Source: Novosphingobium sp. CECT 9465
GTDB taxonomy: Bacteria; Pseudomonadota; Alphaproteobacteria; Sphingomonadales; Sphingomonadaceae
DNA: 64,000 nt
Direction: 5' to 3'
Assembly: GCF_920987055.1 (NCBI RefSeq)
Contig: NZ_CAKLBX010000001.1
Coordinates: 1,474,501 to 1,538,500 of the forward strand
The notes beneath the pieces were generated by a model. The model had not been told where the DNA came from and made no database searches. It saw nothing but the letters and a program-made list of their open reading frames with translations. Position numbers and translations under genes: made by a program. The number at the start of each line of letters is the position of its first letter. Within the stretch, counting starts at the first letter, position 1. Shown piece after piece: positions 25,085-33,752 of the stretch.

Positions 25085-26244
25085 TGGAACGCCGCGGATT
25101 GCGCATCGGCATCACCATCGGGCTACACGCGCCCGACGAAAGCCTGTGGATCAATGGGATCAAGCAGAACGCGATCTTCCTCGCCAAGCTGCTGCAGAAC
25201 TCGCCTCTCGGCCACGAGGTGGTCCTGCTTAACACCACCAGTGTCCCGATCACCGACCGCCTGCCCTGGGACGTGGCGCTGCTGCCGACCGCGCGCTTTG
25301 ATGACCGCTGTGACGGCCTCGACATATTGATCGAGCTCGGCGGACAGATCGGTCCTGATCAATCGGCCCGGATCAAGGCACAGGGCACCAAACTCGTCAG
25401 CTACAGCTGTGGCTCGGAATATGTGCAGAACATGGAGGCGATGATCTTTCGCCGACCTCTGTGGGACGGTCTGTTCATCAACCCGGACTACGACGAGATC
25501 TGGGTCATCCCGCAAAATGCCCCTACAACGCTGCCATTCCTGCAGACCTTCCGGCGCTGCCCGGCACGTGCCGTGCCGTTCATCTGGGACCCATTGGCCA
25601 TCGAGGCAGTCTCGAAGGACTTGCCCGAAGGCGGTGAATATCGGCCGCGGGAGGGGGCGCGCCGCGTCTCGGTCATCGAGCCCAATGTCGATGTCCTCAA
25701 ATTCTGCATGTACCCGATCCTGGCGACCGAGCAGGCCTTTCGGCAGGCTCCCGATCAGTTCGAAATCCTGCAGGTCGCGAACAGCGACCACATGGTCCAC
25801 GACGATCGCGAATTCGCTGGGCTCATGCGCCATCTCGACATCGTCAAGGCGGGCAAGGCGTTCTTCCATGGCCGCGTCCGCACACCCGATTTCCTGAGCG
25901 CGCAAACCGACCTCGTCGTCTCGCACCAATGGGGCGTGCCGCTCAACTACTTCTACCTCGAATGCTGCTGGCAGGGGTTCCCGTTTGTTCACAACGCCGA
26001 GTTGATCAAGGACCTGGGCTATTATTACCCGGAGAACGAGATCGACGTTGCTGCCCGCCATATACTTGCGATCTGCGCGGACCATGATGAGAACTGGCTG
26101 GAATATCGCGAACGGCAGCGGGGCCTGATCCAGCGCTTTCTCGCCAGCGATCCGGATCTCATCGCCACCTACGACGACCTCCTGTTTGGCCTCTTTGGCG
26201 ACGCCAAGTGTGCGGGGTCACGTGCGGAGCATGTGTGTGCGTGA
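25084..26244 (+). CDS. DUF2827 family glycosyltransferase-like protein 3
   Basis: A 386-residue third paralogue: RIGITIGLHAPDESLWINGIKQN, ILIELGGQIGPDQ, IEPNVDVLKFCMYPILATEQ, and VSHQWGVPLNYFYLECCWQG then FPFVHNAELIKDLGYYYPENE. The conserved LYLDAL/GGYP block is altered to FYLECC/QGFP, so this copy is the most divergent and may have another donor or acceptor. The start is ATG 25084, overlapping the previous TAA. A methionine five codons earlier lies inside the previous gene and lacks a better ribosome site. Confidence 0.85.
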   Translation: MERRGLRIGITIGLHAPDESLWINGIKQNAIFLAKLLQNSPLGHEVVLLNTTSVPITDRLPWDVALLPTARFDDRCDGLDILIELGGQIGPDQSARIKAQGTKLVSYSCGSEYVQNMEAMIFRRPLWDGLFINPDYDEIWVIPQNAPTTLPFLQTFRRCPARAVPFIWDPLAIEAVSKDLPEGGEYRPREGARRVSVIEPNVDVLKFCMYPILATEQAFRQAPDQFEILQVANSDHMVHDDREFAGLMRHLDIVKAGKAFFHGRVRTPDFLSAQTDLVVSHQWGVPLNYFYLECCWQGFPFVHNAELIKDLGYYYPENEIDVAARHILAICADHDENWLEYRERQRGLIQRFLASDPDLIATYDDLLFGLFGDAKCAGSRAEHVCA

Positions 26245-26339
26245 GCAGCATTTGCCGGTCGGCGTGCACCGCGCCCGCCTTGGATCGCCAGGCTGCGTGA
26301 ATGGCGCAGTGACCGGCCCTTCACGAAAGACCCAGAGCT

Positions 26340-26552
26340 ATGTTCAATCCATTGTCGCTCGACTTGCGCACCTTGCTATGGGTGGGCGCAGGCTTTTGCA
26401 TTCTTCTCGCCATCGTCGGACCCTCATGGCTGGAGCGTCGGCGGCGCCGTCGGCCGTTCCAGCGCAGTGTCTGGGCACCGCGCTCCGAAACCTTGATGTT
26501 CGCAGGCATGTTCGGCGCATTTGCGTTGGCGTTTCTCGCGATGCGGGCCTGA
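26340..26552 (+). CDS. Small two-span membrane protein, 70 residues
   Basis: Two hydrophobic helices (LLWVGAGFCILLAIVGPSW and LMFAGMFGAFALAFLAM) flank a very basic loop (ERRRRRRPF). No family is recognised. It is the first of three small membrane or exported genes behind the DUF2827 set on the same strand, with gaps of 67-95 bases. Ribosome site support is weak (AGAGCT), so it may be poorly translated or have a different start. Confidence 0.55.
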   Translation: MFNPLSLDLRTLLWVGAGFCILLAIVGPSWLERRRRRRPFQRSVWAPRSETLMFAGMFGAFALAFLAMRA

Positions 26553-26619
26553 TCGGCGAAGTCGCCCTTCCGGATAGGCAAACGCACACCGTCCAGATGT
26601 TCATGACCAGGAAAAATCT

Positions 26620-26949
26620 ATGCTGACGCTCGCGCTCCTGTTTGCGCAGACTTTGCCCTATCTGCCCGTCGCTTCCAGTTCGCCCGAGGTCACTGCACAG
26701 GTCACCTTTGGTTGCGATGCAGGCCCCGGTCATAGCTGCGGCTTTGCCATATTCTCGGCAAACCAGGCGCGCTTTGCGCTCAGGCTCGATGGCGGTCAGC
26801 GGGCGGTGGTGCGGGTTTCGCCAAATGTCGATCGCTACGTCGTCGTCATCGACGAGCCGACGCCGCTGCGTGCAGACGCTTGTCCGGCCCTCGTTGCAAA
26901 GGGCAAGTTCTGCAAGGTGGCCGTCGTTAGCGCCGGCTACAACAATTAA
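26620..26949 (+). CDS. Small exported protein with four cysteines
   Basis: A 109-residue product with a short signal peptide (MLTLALLFAQTLPYLPVASS). The mature part is beta-rich and contains four cysteines (FGCDAGPGHSCGF, ADACPAL, GKFCKV), consistent with two disulphides. GGAAAAA lies before the ATG. No family is recognised. The stop is seven bases before the next gene start. Confidence 0.6.
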   Translation: MLTLALLFAQTLPYLPVASSSPEVTAQVTFGCDAGPGHSCGFAIFSANQARFALRLDGGQRAVVRVSPNVDRYVVVIDEPTPLRADACPALVAKGKFCKVAVVSAGYNN

Positions 26950-26956
26950 GCGTCTT

Positions 26957-27598
26957 ATGGTCCGCGGCTCGCAACCGTTCGTGCAAACGCCCCCCGTGAT
27001 CGACTATCGTCGGCTTGCCAGTCTCCTGACGAACCTGGGGATTTCGCCAGACCGTCTGGAGCTGGCGGTGGAGCGGGCCGTCCTCGAAGACGATGCTCAA
27101 GGTCTTGCGCGGCTGAGCGCGGCCGAGAAGCGGCTGGTCTATTATGCGCTTGGCGAAGGGCTCGCATCGCTTCGCCATGACCAGGACGCAGCATTGCGCG
27201 CCACAGGGCTCACCGTGTCCACCTTTCGCAGCGAAGCGCGCCTGTATCAGGGCGCGTTCCTCTGTGCTTCCCGTCGGACCAACTGGCTGCTTGCAGCCCT
27301 GATCGTCCTCACTCTGGCAATCTTGCTCCTCCAATGGGCCGGGATGGGGGCAGTGGAGCGGGGCACCGCCTTGTTCTGTCGTCAGACGGTCGCCGCCGGT
27401 TTGCCGGTCGTGCGCGATAGATTGGTGGTCCCAAGTCTGGCTCTGGGCTTTGGTGAGCTGGCGGTGCGCACGTCTGCGCCTGCGCGCGTGGCCCGCAGGC
27501 TCGCGACCAATTCCGGGCAGAGCCGCAGGATTGCGGTGCGTGGTCCAGGCGGCGTGGTTGCGCGCCGCTTCAGGGTCGCAGGAGCCGGGCGTGCATAA
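26957..27598 (+). CDS. Single-span membrane protein of unknown function
   Basis: A 213-residue protein. The N-terminal half (RLASLLTNLGISPDRLELAVERAV onward) is helical and soluble and includes an HTH-like stretch (RATGLTVSTFRSEARLY). One membrane helix (WLLAALIVLTLAILLLQWAGM) follows at about residues 113-133, with a basic C-terminal tail. Cytoplasmic DNA-binding-like plus transmembrane layout is seen in some membrane regulators, but no family can be named. The frame is open upstream; ATG 26957 is chosen because it lies just after the previous stop. Its end overlaps the LysR gene start. Confidence 0.55.
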   Translation: MVRGSQPFVQTPPVIDYRRLASLLTNLGISPDRLELAVERAVLEDDAQGLARLSAAEKRLVYYALGEGLASLRHDQDAALRATGLTVSTFRSEARLYQGAFLCASRRTNWLLAALIVLTLAILLLQWAGMGAVERGTALFCRQTVAAGLPVVRDRLVVPSLALGFGELAVRTSAPARVARRLATNSGQSRRIAVRGPGGVVARRFRVAGAGRA

Positions 27599-28574
27599 GC
27601 TGCTGCGCGGTTTCGAGGAATCGAACGTTGACACTCCGCCCGTCGATCCAGCCCGCATCCGGAGCGCCATTGATCGGATCCATGTGGAGACAGCGCTTGC
27701 ACTCAATCTCCACGGCAGCTTTCGCAAGGCCGCCGAAGCGCTGAACATGAAGCCGGCGACGGTCAACCGCCGGATCCGTGATCTCGAGTTCCTGGTCGGG
27801 GTGCCGCTGTTCGAACGGCGGCATCGCCGCGCCGTGCCAACGCGCCTTGGCAAGATATTCCTGCGCCAGAGCGGGCGCATGTTCGTGGACTTCCACACGA
27901 TGGTCGACGGCATGCGCCGCATCTCAAACGGGCAGGCGGGCGAAGTCTCGGTCGGCTATTATGGGCCGCTTGGCGCCGGCCCCCTGCATGACCTGCTTCT
28001 TCGCCAGGACGCGGAACTGGGCGACATCCGCCCGGTGCCCATTGAATTTGCCAGCGGCTGTCTTTTCGATGCGCTGATCGCCGAGACCATCGATCTGGCG
28101 GTCGTCCATGGCCGGACGAGCGAGTTCAAAGGGCAAAGCCAGATCCTCTGGCACGAGCGCGTGTTCGCCGTCATGCCGCAGGGGCATCGCCTGACGAGAT
28201 TTGCCTCTCTCAGCTGGGCCGATCTCGTCGGTGAAACTTTTCTCCTCTCGCACAGCGAGCCATCGGAGGATGTCCGCACGTTCCTTGCCGACCGCATCCG
28301 ACCTCAAGGTGGCGCGCCGGTCGTGATCGAGCATAATGTGAGCCTGCCGACCATCTTCCGGATGGTCCGTGCGGACCACGGCCTGTGTCTCTGCCTCGAA
28401 TCTGCGCTGGCAAGCGCTGGAGACGGCTTGGAATGCCGCGAGGTCATCGGATCCCAAGGGCCCGAACTCGTGCCGACCAGCGCGTGCTGGCTCGCCGAAC
28501 ACCAGAACCCAGCACTCGGGCGGCTCCTGAGTCTACTGCGCCGCAGACACGGCACGCCTGGGGGCCGGGGTTAA
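27591..28574 (+). CDS. LysR-family transcriptional regulator
   Basis: A 327-residue regulator. The winged HTH reads ETALALNLHGSFRKAAEALNMKPATVNRRIRDLEFLVGVPLFERR, the LysR signature, followed by a substrate-binding domain (GEVSVGYYGPLGAGPLHDLL, IDLAVVHG, MVRADHGLCLCLES). The proposed start is GTG 27591, with GGAG at 27581-27584 and an overlap with the previous stop. LysR genes near the Trb genes are common in these ICEs, but this one sits in the cargo. Effector and targets are unknown. Confidence 0.88.
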   Translation: MHKLLRGFEESNVDTPPVDPARIRSAIDRIHVETALALNLHGSFRKAAEALNMKPATVNRRIRDLEFLVGVPLFERRHRRAVPTRLGKIFLRQSGRMFVDFHTMVDGMRRISNGQAGEVSVGYYGPLGAGPLHDLLLRQDAELGDIRPVPIEFASGCLFDALIAETIDLAVVHGRTSEFKGQSQILWHERVFAVMPQGHRLTRFASLSWADLVGETFLLSHSEPSEDVRTFLADRIRPQGGAPVVIEHNVSLPTIFRMVRADHGLCLCLESALASAGDGLECREVIGSQGPELVPTSACWLAEHQNPALGRLLSLLRRRHGTPGGRG

Positions 28575-28647
28575 TCCCGGTCCGCCAGACAATGCCTTCC
28601 GCTCCCGTTGACGGGACGCATTCGACCGACCGGAACTGAACTGCGCC

Positions 28648-29262
28648 ATGAACCCATCATCTCCCATTTTTGGGCTCGATGCTCGCCGTTATCGAAGCGG
28701 CTTGCAGGGGCAGAGCATCATCTACCGTCACATCGCGCGCACTGGTCTCACTCTGGCCGGGACCGCCGTTTGGACGTCCGACGAGATTGCGATCCTCCGT
28801 CGTCACCATGTCAATCGGGAGGCTTTGCCAGCGCTGCTCCCCCGGCGAACAGTCAAAGCGATCGGCAACAAGCTGCGCCGACTGGGGTTGGTGTGCGCGC
28901 GACGTATCTGGAATGCTCAGGAAACTGCGGCTTTGCGCTCGCCCTACCGGACAGGCGTCCCCATCGACGATCTCCTGACGATGTTTCCCGGCAAGTCTAA
29001 GCGGCAGATCTGGGGCAAGGCCTTTGCCATTGGCGTTCGGCGGCCGCGGCGGGCACCCAAGCCGACCGGTCTTGCCCTCGTCGATGACGTGCGCGCGCGT
29101 GCCTTTGCTTATCGCCTCTCGATGACAGATCTCGACAGCTTCCTGGGCACGCATGGCTATTTCGTGCGGCCACGGCATCTGAACTGGTCCGCTCTTCACA
29201 AAGCGATCGAGCTGTTGGGTGGCATGCCGGAGCTGGTCTGGCGGGATGTGCTCGTGTCGTGA
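28648..29262 (+). CDS. SANT/Myb-like DNA-binding protein 1
   Basis: A 204-residue basic protein with two helical units of Myb/SANT type, each opening with a Trp-x-x-x-E: VWTSDEIAILRRHH up to AIGNKLRRLGL, and IWNAQETAALRSPY up to WGKAFAIGVRRPRR. The third helices are Arg/Lys-rich as in DNA recognition helices. A less conserved C-terminal part follows. The neighbour at 29259 has the same layout, so the pair arose by duplication. Function in the element is unknown; regulation or nucleoid-type binding is plausible. Confidence 0.65.
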   Translation: MNPSSPIFGLDARRYRSGLQGQSIIYRHIARTGLTLAGTAVWTSDEIAILRRHHVNREALPALLPRRTVKAIGNKLRRLGLVCARRIWNAQETAALRSPYRTGVPIDDLLTMFPGKSKRQIWGKAFAIGVRRPRRAPKPTGLALVDDVRARAFAYRLSMTDLDSFLGTHGYFVRPRHLNWSALHKAIELLGGMPELVWRDVLVS

Positions 29263-29777
29263 CCTCTCCCCGATCGGCATCGTCTTGGACGGCCGAAGAA
29301 GATCAACTCATCCGCGCGCTCTATCCCGATTATGACCGCCTGCAACGGCAACTGAAGCTTCGCACGCGCTCCGCGCTCAAGCACCGCGCCCGACGCATCG
29401 GGGTCACTGTCGTCCGCCATGTCTGGACCAACATCGAAGTTGCCTCGCTGCGCGCACTCTTCGCGCAGGGCATTGCGGATCGGGATTTGGTAGGGAAGTT
29501 TCCCCATCTTCAACTGGGGCAGATCCGGGCCAAGGCGCAGCATCTTGGGCTGACGCGGCCAAGGCGTGCACCTGTCTTGCTGGGTGTGCCCTTGCTCGAT
29601 GGCATCCGCCAGCGCGCGGCGCTGGCCGGATTGAGCCTGGTCGAGCTTGACCGGCGCGCAAGTACCGGGCGTTACTTTCAGAGTTGCAGGCGCAATCTGG
29701 ACCTGCGCTGCATCTGGAGAGCCGCGCAGATCCTCTCAGGCGAAATCCGGGTGAACTGGCAGGATCCAGATGACTGA
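29259..29777 (+). CDS. SANT/Myb-like DNA-binding protein 2
   Basis: A 172-residue paralogue of the preceding gene, starting at GTG 29259 that overlaps its stop (GTGA). The two repeats are SWTAEEDQLIRALYPDYDRL to KHRARRIGV, and VWTNIEVASLRALFAQGIADRD to KAQHLGLTRPRRAP. Both copies share the RRPRRAP/TRPRRAP end of repeat two and a similar C-terminal region. The coupled arrangement suggests that they act together, perhaps as a heterodimer. Confidence 0.65.
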   Translation: MTSPRSASSWTAEEDQLIRALYPDYDRLQRQLKLRTRSALKHRARRIGVTVVRHVWTNIEVASLRALFAQGIADRDLVGKFPHLQLGQIRAKAQHLGLTRPRRAPVLLGVPLLDGIRQRAALAGLSLVELDRRASTGRYFQSCRRNLDLRCIWRAAQILSGEIRVNWQDPDD

Positions 29778-29800
29778 ACAGGCAGTGCCCTCTTGGCCTG

Positions 29801-31249
29801 TCAACTGCCGTTCACCACTGCGCGGGCTTCGGGCGGCGGACGCCGGTAAAGTCGGACGGCTCGTGCCGGGTTCGCCCCATCGGGGCTGTTCGCACGCAGG
29901 ACATCCAGAGCGCGCAGGATCTGAAAATCGGCGGCGATGTCCGCATCGTCCGGCAGGGGCTTTGCGAACAATGGTTTGTCGGGCTGCGGACCCTCGTCAA
30001 CCGGACCCTCCACGGTGTCAGGCTCGTCGCGCTTGAGCTGCATTTCGTTGTCCGGTGCGTTGAACACCGATGCTTCGGTGAACATCTGTCCACCCTTGAC
30101 GGCGGCCTCAGCTTCGCGCGCGGTACGTGCAACGACAAGATCCGGCGTCACGCCGATGCGCTGGATGGAGCGCCCGGACGGCGTGTAGTAACGCATCGTT
30201 GTTACGCTGAGCGCACCTTGTGCACCCTGCGCCAGGGGGAAGATGTTCTGCACCAGACCCTTGCCGAAGGTGACGAGCCCAATCAGGCTGGCGCGATGAT
30301 TGTCCTGAAGTGCGGCCGCCACGATTTCGGATGCACTCGCACTGCCGCCGTTGATCAGCACAACCACTGGGAGTCGGCGGAGTGCCTCGCCCTGGTCCGA
30401 AGCAACGATTGCAGTCGTCGCGCTTGCGGATTTTCCGGTTCTCACGACGACCGCGCCAGGCTGCAGAAACCGGGATGCGACATGCACGGCCGCATCAATG
30501 AATCCTCCGGTGTTGTTGCGCAGGTCGAGAATCAGCCCTGTCATTGGGCCTGCCTTAAGCAAGTCGGCCTGGGCCTCGCCAAGTTCGCGGTCGGTCACCT
30601 GGGCAAAACCGGTAATGTGGACATAGCCGATCGAACCGATGCGACGCTGGTAGACGCTGTGGAGGTGGATGGTCTCTCGCGTCAGGACGAGCGGCACTTC
30701 ATGCCCACTGCCATCGATAAAGGTGATCGCGACCGTCGTGCCCGCTGTACCGCGTAGCCGCCGTGTCGCTTCGATGAGCGTGGTTCGCTCGACGGTCTGG
30801 CCATCGATCGAACGGATGAACCATCCAGCCCCGACGCCAGCGCGGGCGGCAGGACCAGCGTCGGTTGGCGCGATGACGCGCAGCTTGCCATCGGCGACCT
30901 CGATCACCGTGCCGATCCCTGCAAACTCTCCGGTCGCACCGGCCTGAAAGTCCTTGAACTCCTGCGGTGTCATGTAGACCGAGTGCCCGTCGAGCGATCC
31001 GGCCATAGCCTTGAGCGCCGTGCTGGTCAGGCCGTCGGGATCGACCGGGCCATTGTAGTTCTGGCGGATGATGTCGAGCGCCTGGCCAAACAGTGCGGCT
31101 TGCGCGTGGCCGTCGGTTGCGGAGGCCGCCGGGCGTGAGTCTTGTGCGCCGACCGGGGACGATGGCGTGGCATTCTGCGCGGCGGCGGGATTGGGCGATG
31201 TCGCCAGCAGTGCGAAGGCAATCAAAGCCGCACCTCGAAAAACGGGCAT
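29801..31249 (-). CDS. S41 family carboxy-terminal processing peptidase
   Basis: A 482-residue periplasmic protease of the CtpA/Prc family. A signal peptide (AALIAFALLATSPNPAAAQ) is followed by the N-terminal helical region, a PDZ domain (about residues 110-195, EFAGIGTVIEVADGKLRV, VGAGWFIRSIDGQ), and the catalytic domain. The Ser lies in NGGSASASEIVAAALQ and the Lys in TFGKGLVQNIFPL. Usual targets are C-terminal tails of exported proteins. It is convergent with the preceding SANT genes. Chromosomal sphingomonad genomes usually hold their own ctp gene, so this is probably an extra copy brought by the element. Confidence 0.9.
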   Translation of the reverse strand: MPVFRGAALIAFALLATSPNPAAAQNATPSSPVGAQDSRPAASATDGHAQAALFGQALDIIRQNYNGPVDPDGLTSTALKAMAGSLDGHSVYMTPQEFKDFQAGATGEFAGIGTVIEVADGKLRVIAPTDAGPAARAGVGAGWFIRSIDGQTVERTTLIEATRRLRGTAGTTVAITFIDGSGHEVPLVLTRETIHLHSVYQRRIGSIGYVHITGFAQVTDRELGEAQADLLKAGPMTGLILDLRNNTGGFIDAAVHVASRFLQPGAVVVRTGKSASATTAIVASDQGEALRRLPVVVLINGGSASASEIVAAALQDNHRASLIGLVTFGKGLVQNIFPLAQGAQGALSVTTMRYYTPSGRSIQRIGVTPDLVVARTAREAEAAVKGGQMFTEASVFNAPDNEMQLKRDEPDTVEGPVDEGPQPDKPLFAKPLPDDADIAADFQILRALDVLRANSPDGANPARAVRLYRRPPPEARAVVNGS

Positions 31250-31560
31250 GGAAGTTCAGCATCTCCGAGAAGGGTGGGTGAGGGTGCGCGGTTCCTGGAG
31301 GCAATACGAGTGCCCCTCGGCGCGCAGCAGGCTCGTCGAGAGAGGCTTGCATGAATGCTGCACCGCCTTCTTGGCCGTTCACCAGTGGATCGCGAAGCCT
31401 GCTCCCGACATCCGAAGATCGAACATGCGTCTAAGACTTTGTGTTCGATCCTGAAGATATAAGTCTTGTATCCGGGCAGTGCTTGGCACAGGATGATGAG
31501 TATTCACTCGATGGAATATTGTTGCCATGCTGGAACGCTAATTTCACGGCGGGGGCCTCC
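31250..31560. other. Divergent intergenic region, S41 peptidase and trypsin-nuclease genes
   Basis: 311 bases between divergent genes, so both promoters should lie here. It contains an inverted repeat AAGACTT (31433-31439) and AAGTCTT (31461-31467), 21 bases apart, about 95 bases before the nuclease-fusion start. This is a candidate operator. The region is more AT-rich than its surroundings. A frame in phase with the downstream gene is open from 31441, but it lacks a ribosome site. Confidence 0.45.
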
Positions 31561-33645
31561 ATGAAACTGAGCGACATCGACCTTGAGCGATTTTCTGAGG
31601 CGGCAGGACTTGCTCCGGCCGCAGCGCCTTCCGCCAATCTGGTTGCCAGGCGCTTCAAGTTTCTTACGGCAGACGGGCAGTCAGCCACGCCGCTCGAGCA
31701 GGAAGCCCTGCTCGGCACCAACGATCTGCTCGATGTCAACTTTCTGGACCGCTGCAGCCTCGCGCGTCGCTGCGTTGGACGCATCCGCGTACAAGGTGGT
31801 GGTCGGCAGGGGTGGGCAACCGGCTTCCTGATCGCGCCAGGTCTCATTCTTACAAATAACCACGTTTTCCCCGATGCAGCTTCAGTTGCGAGCTCCCGCA
31901 TCGGCTTTGACTATTGGTTTGATGTTTCGGGTCAGCGCCCTGCCGATCCTGACGAGTTCGACCTGCGGCCGGATCAATTCTTCGCTTTCAATGCCGACCT
32001 CGACTACAGCGTGATCGCTGTGGCACCGCGGTCTTCTGCGGGCATATCCATCCTCGAGCGCAAATATTTGCGGCTTTTTGCCGAGAGTGGAAAAGCGAAG
32101 CAGGGCGACTTTGTCACCATCATTCAGCACCCGGACGGCGTCCCCATGCAGATCGCGCTGCGCGAAAACGAAGTCGTGCGCGCTGCTGAAGACGAACCCT
32201 ATATCTGGTATCAGGCCGATACCGCGCATGGCTCCTCGGGTTCGCCTGTGTTCAACGACAGCCTGCAGGTGGTGGCGCTCCATTCCAGTGGGCGGATCAA
32301 GCGCGAAGGCAGACGCTATGTTCTGGCCGCCGGTGGCACTACGGACAGTCTGGACGGTCTCACGGAAAGTGATGTCGCGTGGGAGGCCAATGTGGGCTTC
32401 CGCATCAGCCGGATCATCCAGGATTTGCTCGAAGCGGTAAAGTCGAACTGGCCCGTGCGTCTGCCCGAGATCGAGGCTGCAACCCGCGGTGGCGACATCA
32501 TGTCCTCAGCGATCCAGTCGCTGGCTTCAAATCCACCGCCCAAGTCAGGGGTTGCGTCTCTGCGCGAGATGGAACCCGAGATTTTAACCGAGGAGGCCGA
32601 GCCCATGACCGTGTCATCCAGTGCGACCAGCGTCGTCATTCCGTTGCAACTGCGCGTCAGCCTTGAAGTGAGGCAAGTTGCAGGGGCCGCGGCTCCACTG
32701 GTCGTCCAGACTGTGCCGATCGAGACTGAAGCCTTCGAGATGCGCACGCCCGTGATCTACGACGGCCTTGATGAACGCGCTGGCTTCGATCCACGCTTCC
32801 TCGACGAAACGGCACCCGTTCCGGAACCCGTCGTCACGCCGGCCGGCAAGAAAGTGTTGGCGCCTCTGCTCGAAGGCAATGATTCCGAACTGCGCTACAG
32901 GCACTTCTCGGTATGGATGCACAAGGAGCGACGGCTTACGCTCTACACCGCCTCCAATGTCGACTGGCGCAAGCGGGCGAAGATGGTCGATGGCAAGTCG
33001 ACCTCACGCGACGGTCTTGCCGGATGGCCGCAAGGGGCGACATACGCAGAACTCTGGGTCGAAGATCCTCGCATCGCCTCTCGATACCAGCTCCCCGACG
33101 TCTTCTACAGCGAAGACCGCGGCGCATTCGACAAGGGCCATATCGTTCGCCGCGACGATGTGTGCTGGGGCGAGCATTTCGAAGAAATCCAGATGGCGAA
33201 TGGCGACACGTTCCATGTCACCAACTGCTCGCCCCAGACCAAAGTGTTTAACCAGGGCGCTGCGGGCCAGGACAATTGGGGAGATCTGGAATCGGCAATC
33301 GCCGCCGTGACGAAAAAGGATGCCCAGGCGGCCTGCATTTTTGCTGGCCCGATCTTCGCCCCGGACGACCGCTGGTTCTACGGGAAGGATGTCTCAGGCA
33401 AGGCCCGCATTCAGATCCCGAGCCGGTTCTGGAAGATCGTGGTGGTGAAGGAAGGGAATGCGTTCGAGGCTTACGGCTTCATCCTCGAACAGGACGTCAG
33501 GGCCGTGACCGAGCAGGAATTCTATGTCACCGACAACTGGCTGGCGGCGTGGAAGCCAATCAGGGAGATCGAGAGCCAGCTGCGGGGATGGCTTGATCTT
33601 GCTGAGCTGATTGCTATCGATCGGCATCTAGCGGCTGCAGGCTGA
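31561..33645 (+). CDS. Trypsin-like protease fused to DNA/RNA non-specific endonuclease
   Basis: A 694-residue two-enzyme protein. The N-terminal half is a V8/trypsin-type serine protease with the complete triad: H101 in TNNHVFPD, D148 in DLDYSVIAV and S226 in HGSSGSPVF. A linker (about 270-400) leads to an EndoG/NUC-type nuclease domain: RGAFDKGHIVRRDD with the general-base H527, and FHVTNCSPQTKVFNQ with the metal-binding Asn. No signal peptide is present, so it acts in the cytoplasm. The start ATG 31561 follows GGGGGCC. Protease-nuclease fusions fit a self-activating, DNA-destroying effector as in abortive-infection systems; the immunity role is inference. Confidence 0.88.
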   Translation: MKLSDIDLERFSEAAGLAPAAAPSANLVARRFKFLTADGQSATPLEQEALLGTNDLLDVNFLDRCSLARRCVGRIRVQGGGRQGWATGFLIAPGLILTNNHVFPDAASVASSRIGFDYWFDVSGQRPADPDEFDLRPDQFFAFNADLDYSVIAVAPRSSAGISILERKYLRLFAESGKAKQGDFVTIIQHPDGVPMQIALRENEVVRAAEDEPYIWYQADTAHGSSGSPVFNDSLQVVALHSSGRIKREGRRYVLAAGGTTDSLDGLTESDVAWEANVGFRISRIIQDLLEAVKSNWPVRLPEIEAATRGGDIMSSAIQSLASNPPPKSGVASLREMEPEILTEEAEPMTVSSSATSVVIPLQLRVSLEVRQVAGAAAPLVVQTVPIETEAFEMRTPVIYDGLDERAGFDPRFLDETAPVPEPVVTPAGKKVLAPLLEGNDSELRYRHFSVWMHKERRLTLYTASNVDWRKRAKMVDGKSTSRDGLAGWPQGATYAELWVEDPRIASRYQLPDVFYSEDRGAFDKGHIVRRDDVCWGEHFEEIQMANGDTFHVTNCSPQTKVFNQGAAGQDNWGDLESAIAAVTKKDAQAACIFAGPIFAPDDRWFYGKDVSGKARIQIPSRFWKIVVVKEGNAFEAYGFILEQDVRAVTEQEFYVTDNWLAAWKPIREIESQLRGWLDLAELIAIDRHLAAAG

Positions 33646-33752
33646 CACAAGCTGCAACTTTTGCCGTCACGGGCCACAACGCCTCATGAGCCATGGCGAC
33701 GCTCTGCAGTCCGGCCTGAGCCTGTTCCAACCGACTTTCTGGAGGCCGAGCC

